Positions 62,717 through 64,000 of a DNA stretch of 64,000 nucleotides are shown in pieces. Both the position numbers and the translations under genes were made by a program. The stretch's first letter is position 1, and each line of letters opens with the position of its first letter. The stretch comes from Clostridia bacterium (GTDB lineage: Bacteria; Bacillota; Clostridia; Oscillospirales; Acutalibacteraceae): NCBI GenBank assembly GCA_017513525.1, contig JAFXFC010000015.1, forward strand, positions 62,001 to 126,000, in the 5' to 3' direction. The notes below the pieces were generated by a model. The model made no database searches and had not been told where the DNA came from. It saw nothing but the letters and a program-made list of their open reading frames with translations.

Positions 62717-63068
62717 ACGCCCCCTCCTTCCTGCTGTCTTTTTGCTTATTGATTCATTTCGTTTTTGAGAAAGATTCATTTTACGAAATTTTTCAGAAGT
62801 CCGTTTCGCATTTATAAAGCAGTTCAAATATACATTTTTTCGAAATCAACTTCTTCTGAGAGTCACTATTCCGAAATCGAAAAAATCAATACAATGTTTT
62901 AATTAAAATTTAAATCGCACGAGTATACACGACTCACATTTTCTTTTTATGCTTTTTCATAAATTTCACACACATTAGATACTTTTTATCAATAAAAAAC
63001 CTCTCATTTGCACTCAAATTTACATAAATTCGTAACGAAATCCCGAATTTTTTCTTCCAGAACTACAC
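62717..63068. other. AT-rich intergenic stretch, no gene seen
   Basis: Between the small terminase start and the GC-rich element there is no ORF with a ribosome binding site on either strand. The sequence is very AT-rich and may hold packaging or replication signals that I cannot resolve. Confidence 0.6.
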
Positions 63069-63113
63069 GACACCCGGGGTCATCGGCCCCGCAAGCCTCT
63101 GGGAGGGTGTGTC
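63069..63113. other. GC-rich structured element, cos/packaging-site candidate
   Basis: In an AT-rich region, a GC-rich block can fold into a closing stem GACACCC/GGGTGT (63069-63075 with about 63105-63110), a hairpin GGGG/CCCC (63076-63079 with 63087-63090) and a second hairpin CCTC/GAGG. It lies about 350 bases upstream of the small terminase, where lambda-type phages have cos. The cos assignment is inference. Confidence 0.4.
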
Positions 63114-63137
63114 ACAGTACCTTTTAGCGTATTCAAA

Positions 63138-63224
63138 AGCCAGTGGCAGGACTTGCACCCGCATTTTTACACAGTGAACTTCACTTTGTGAGGTGTAATG
63201 TTTTTCTCTTAAACTAAACTGGCT
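63138..63224 (-). ncRNA. tRNA-like element with abnormal anticodon region
   Basis: The minus strand can form an acceptor stem (AGCCAGT with ACTGGCT), a D arm (GTTT/AAAC), and a T arm GCGGG-TGCAAGT-CCTGC directly before the 3' acceptor strand. Numbered as a tRNA it has T8, A9, A14, T54, C56, A58 and the G53-C61 pair. The anticodon part is unusual: TTACAC can pair with GTGTAA around a 20-base insert, or with GTGAA (one bulge) around an eight-base loop CTCACAAA. No CCA is encoded. It may be a degenerate or atypical phage tRNA. Confidence 0.45.
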
Positions 63225-63339
63225 TATAAATCAAAATATATTAAGATATATTTTTCGGCAATAAATAAAGCCCAAGACAATACACCGATTGTCTAAGGCT
63301 TAAAAAATAAAAAATATTGCAAAAAGTTAAAAAAAACTC

Positions 63340-63368
63340 TTGACTTATCACGCATTGTGTGATATAAT
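63340..63368 (+). promoter_or_regulatory. Promoter with a 17-base palindromic operator
   Basis: TTGACT (63340-63345) and TATAAT (63363-63368) are 17 bases apart. Between them lies the near-palindrome ATCACGCATTGTGTGAT (63347-63363), with a further half site ATCAC just downstream. It fits a phage-type repressor site, probably for the XRE protein encoded at 63734. Confidence 0.75.
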
Positions 63369-63418
63369 TAAATCACAGTAAGGGAAGACCTTACGAGTAA
63401 TAAAGAAAGGAGAACGCA

Positions 63419-63538
63419 ATGGCTAAGAAAAAGAAAAGCAGTTATGAGTCAACAATCGCAAAGTTAGCACTCATAACCGCAATACTTACTTTGATAAGCA
63501 ATATAATTGAGATAATCAATAACTTGCTTAACAAGTAA
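63419..63538 (+). CDS. 39-residue single-helix membrane peptide
   Basis: ATG 63419 follows AAGAAAGGAGAACGCA. The peptide has a Lys-rich N terminus (MAKKKKSS) and a hydrophobic helix of about 24 residues ending in Asn/Lys (ITAILTLISNIIEIINNLL). The layout is like small type I toxin or holin-like peptides. It has its own promoter, an internal operator and a structured downstream region. I do not recognise a named family. Confidence 0.7.
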   Translation: MAKKKKSSYESTIAKLALITAILTLISNIIEIINNLLNK

Positions 63539-63542
63539 CAAA

Positions 63543-63577
63543 ACTTCGGGGAGTGGGAACACTCCTGCTCCCCAAGG
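63543..63577 (+). ncRNA. Stable hairpin with GGAA tetraloop after the peptide gene
   Basis: GGAGTG and CACTCC close on a GGAA loop (63550-63565), and outer CTT-GGG/CCC-AAG pairs extend the stem. There is no T run, so it looks more like an mRNA stability or regulatory structure than a terminator. Confidence 0.5.
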
Positions 63578-63616
63578 TTATGATAACAAATTTTCTTACC
63601 ATTGTCAAACATCAAT

Positions 63617-63712
63617 ATGCTTGATATTATTCAGATTATTCTTTCGTCTGTTTCTATTGTTCTGTCTGTTGCCATTATTGTTATGTTCATCAGAAACAGA
63701 AAAAGTAACTAA
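63617..63712 (+). CDS. Possible 31-residue membrane peptide
   Basis: The frame from ATG 63617 to TAA 63710-63712 encodes a 31-residue peptide that is almost wholly one hydrophobic helix (IILSSVSIVLSVAIIVMFI) with a basic tail (RNRKSN). No convincing ribosome binding site precedes it. It lies between the 39-residue peptide and the XRE gene. Support is limited to composition, position and the lack of overlap. Confidence 0.4.
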   Translation: MLDIIQIILSSVSIVLSVAIIVMFIRNRKSN

Positions 63713-63733
63713 AGCAAGAAAGGTAAAGTAACT

Positions 63734-63916
63734 ATGACACTAAAAGAGGCTCGTTTACTTGCAGGTCTTACACAACAGGAAATGAGTGAGCAGCTCGAAA
63801 TTCCAAAGCGAACAATCGGTAGTTGGGAAGACGGAAGTCGTCAATGCCCTCCGTATGTTGAAAGGTTAGTTATAAAAGAGCTGCTTCGCATTGCTGAAGC
63901 AAAACATGACAAATAA
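63734..63916 (+). CDS. Small XRE-family regulator
   Basis: A 60-residue Cro/CI-type helix-turn-helix protein: EARLLAGLTQQEMSEQLEIPKRTIGSWEDGSRQCPPYVERL. It is nearly only the DNA-binding domain. The ATG follows AGAAAGGTAAAG. It is the last gene after the small peptides and before a strong terminator, and probably binds the palindrome in the upstream promoter. Confidence 0.88.
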   Translation: MTLKEARLLAGLTQQEMSEQLEIPKRTIGSWEDGSRQCPPYVERLVIKELLRIAEAKHDK

Positions 63917-63920
63917 GAAT

Positions 63921-63955
63921 TTGCAGGGTGCTTTGCCCTGCTTTTCTTTTTTTCC
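63921..63955 (+). terminator. Terminator after the XRE gene
   Basis: GCAGGG (63923-63928) and CCCTGC (63936-63941) form a stem followed by TTTTCTTTTTTT. Confidence 0.85.
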
Positions 63956-64000
63956 ACGATATCATAATATCACAGAAATATTGCCCCACAGTACCACATT

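Noticed and set aside
62717..62827. N-terminal extension of the small terminase
   Set aside because: ATG 62716 has a GGAGGGGGCGT site; the extension has none and is not family-like.
63543..63577. Hairpin as a rho-independent terminator
   Set aside because: No T run follows the stem, so a regulatory or stabilising role is more likely.

Overview
The window looks like the chromosome of an anaerobic, spore-forming Bacillota of the class Clostridia, probably an Oscillospiraceae/Ruminococcaceae-like gut or rumen bacterium. The support is a spoIIIA sporulation cluster, an IreB gene, a pheST operon with a T-box leader, moderately AT-rich DNA with clean sigma-A promoters (TTGACA, 17 bp, TATAAT), and a type I dockerin. 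The exact taxon cannot be read from the sequence.

Chromosomal part (1 to about 35.7 kb). The minus strand carries spoIIIAA-AB-AC-AD-AE (AE cut by the window edge), a membrane-anchored SH3-repeat protein, a GH92 mannosidase-like glycosidase, a long-form PRPP synthetase, a DUF1624 acyltransferase-like membrane protein, a lysophospholipase-like hydrolase, a GH13 alpha-glucosidase and a NagD-like phosphatase. On the plus strand follow T-box-pheS-pheT, ireB with a small conserved partner, and a five-gene operon (sugar isomerase-like TIM barrel, kdgK, uxuA, uxuB, eda) that takes fructuronate/mannonate through KDG and KDPG to pyruvate and glyceraldehyde-3-phosphate. Next come a TPR/TM2 membrane protein, a small XRE regulator divergent from an undescribed 41-residue Cys-rich protein, a lipoprotein, a heterodimeric ABC exporter, and a BlaI/BlaR1-type repressor-sensor pair with two operator palindromes. 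The most unusual chromosomal gene is a 1370-residue, four-domain protein (adenylation, carrier, thioester reductase, Fe-alcohol dehydrogenase). It looks like a single-chain acid-to-alcohol converter and has a palindrome in its promoter. A second TIM-barrel isomerase and tRNA-Pro(CGG) close this part.

Prophage part (about 35.7 kb to the end). A contractile-tailed phage lies directly downstream of tRNA-Pro, with nearly all structural genes on the minus strand. Read in transcription order (descending coordinates), it has small and large terminase (lambda GpA type), gpW-like adaptor, lambda-type portal, ClpP-type protease, decoration protein, capsid E, head completion proteins, sheath, tube, frameshifted tail-assembly chaperone (TTTTTTA slip site), tape measure, gpX, gpD, spike, gpU-like, gp25, gpJ, gpI, tail fibre, an amidase endolysin fused to a dockerin, Ig-like/InlB-repeat adhesins and holins. 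A HicAB toxin-antitoxin pair is inserted on the plus strand. Upstream of the terminase are a GC-rich structured element (cos candidate), a tRNA-like sequence with an abnormal anticodon region, and a small plus-strand operon with one or two tiny membrane peptides and an XRE regulator. No integrase, CRISPR array or insertion sequence was found in the window; the other prophage end must lie beyond 64,000.

Two genes (spoIIIAC and hicA) have ACG exactly where a start codon is expected behind a good ribosome binding site; both calls are flagged.
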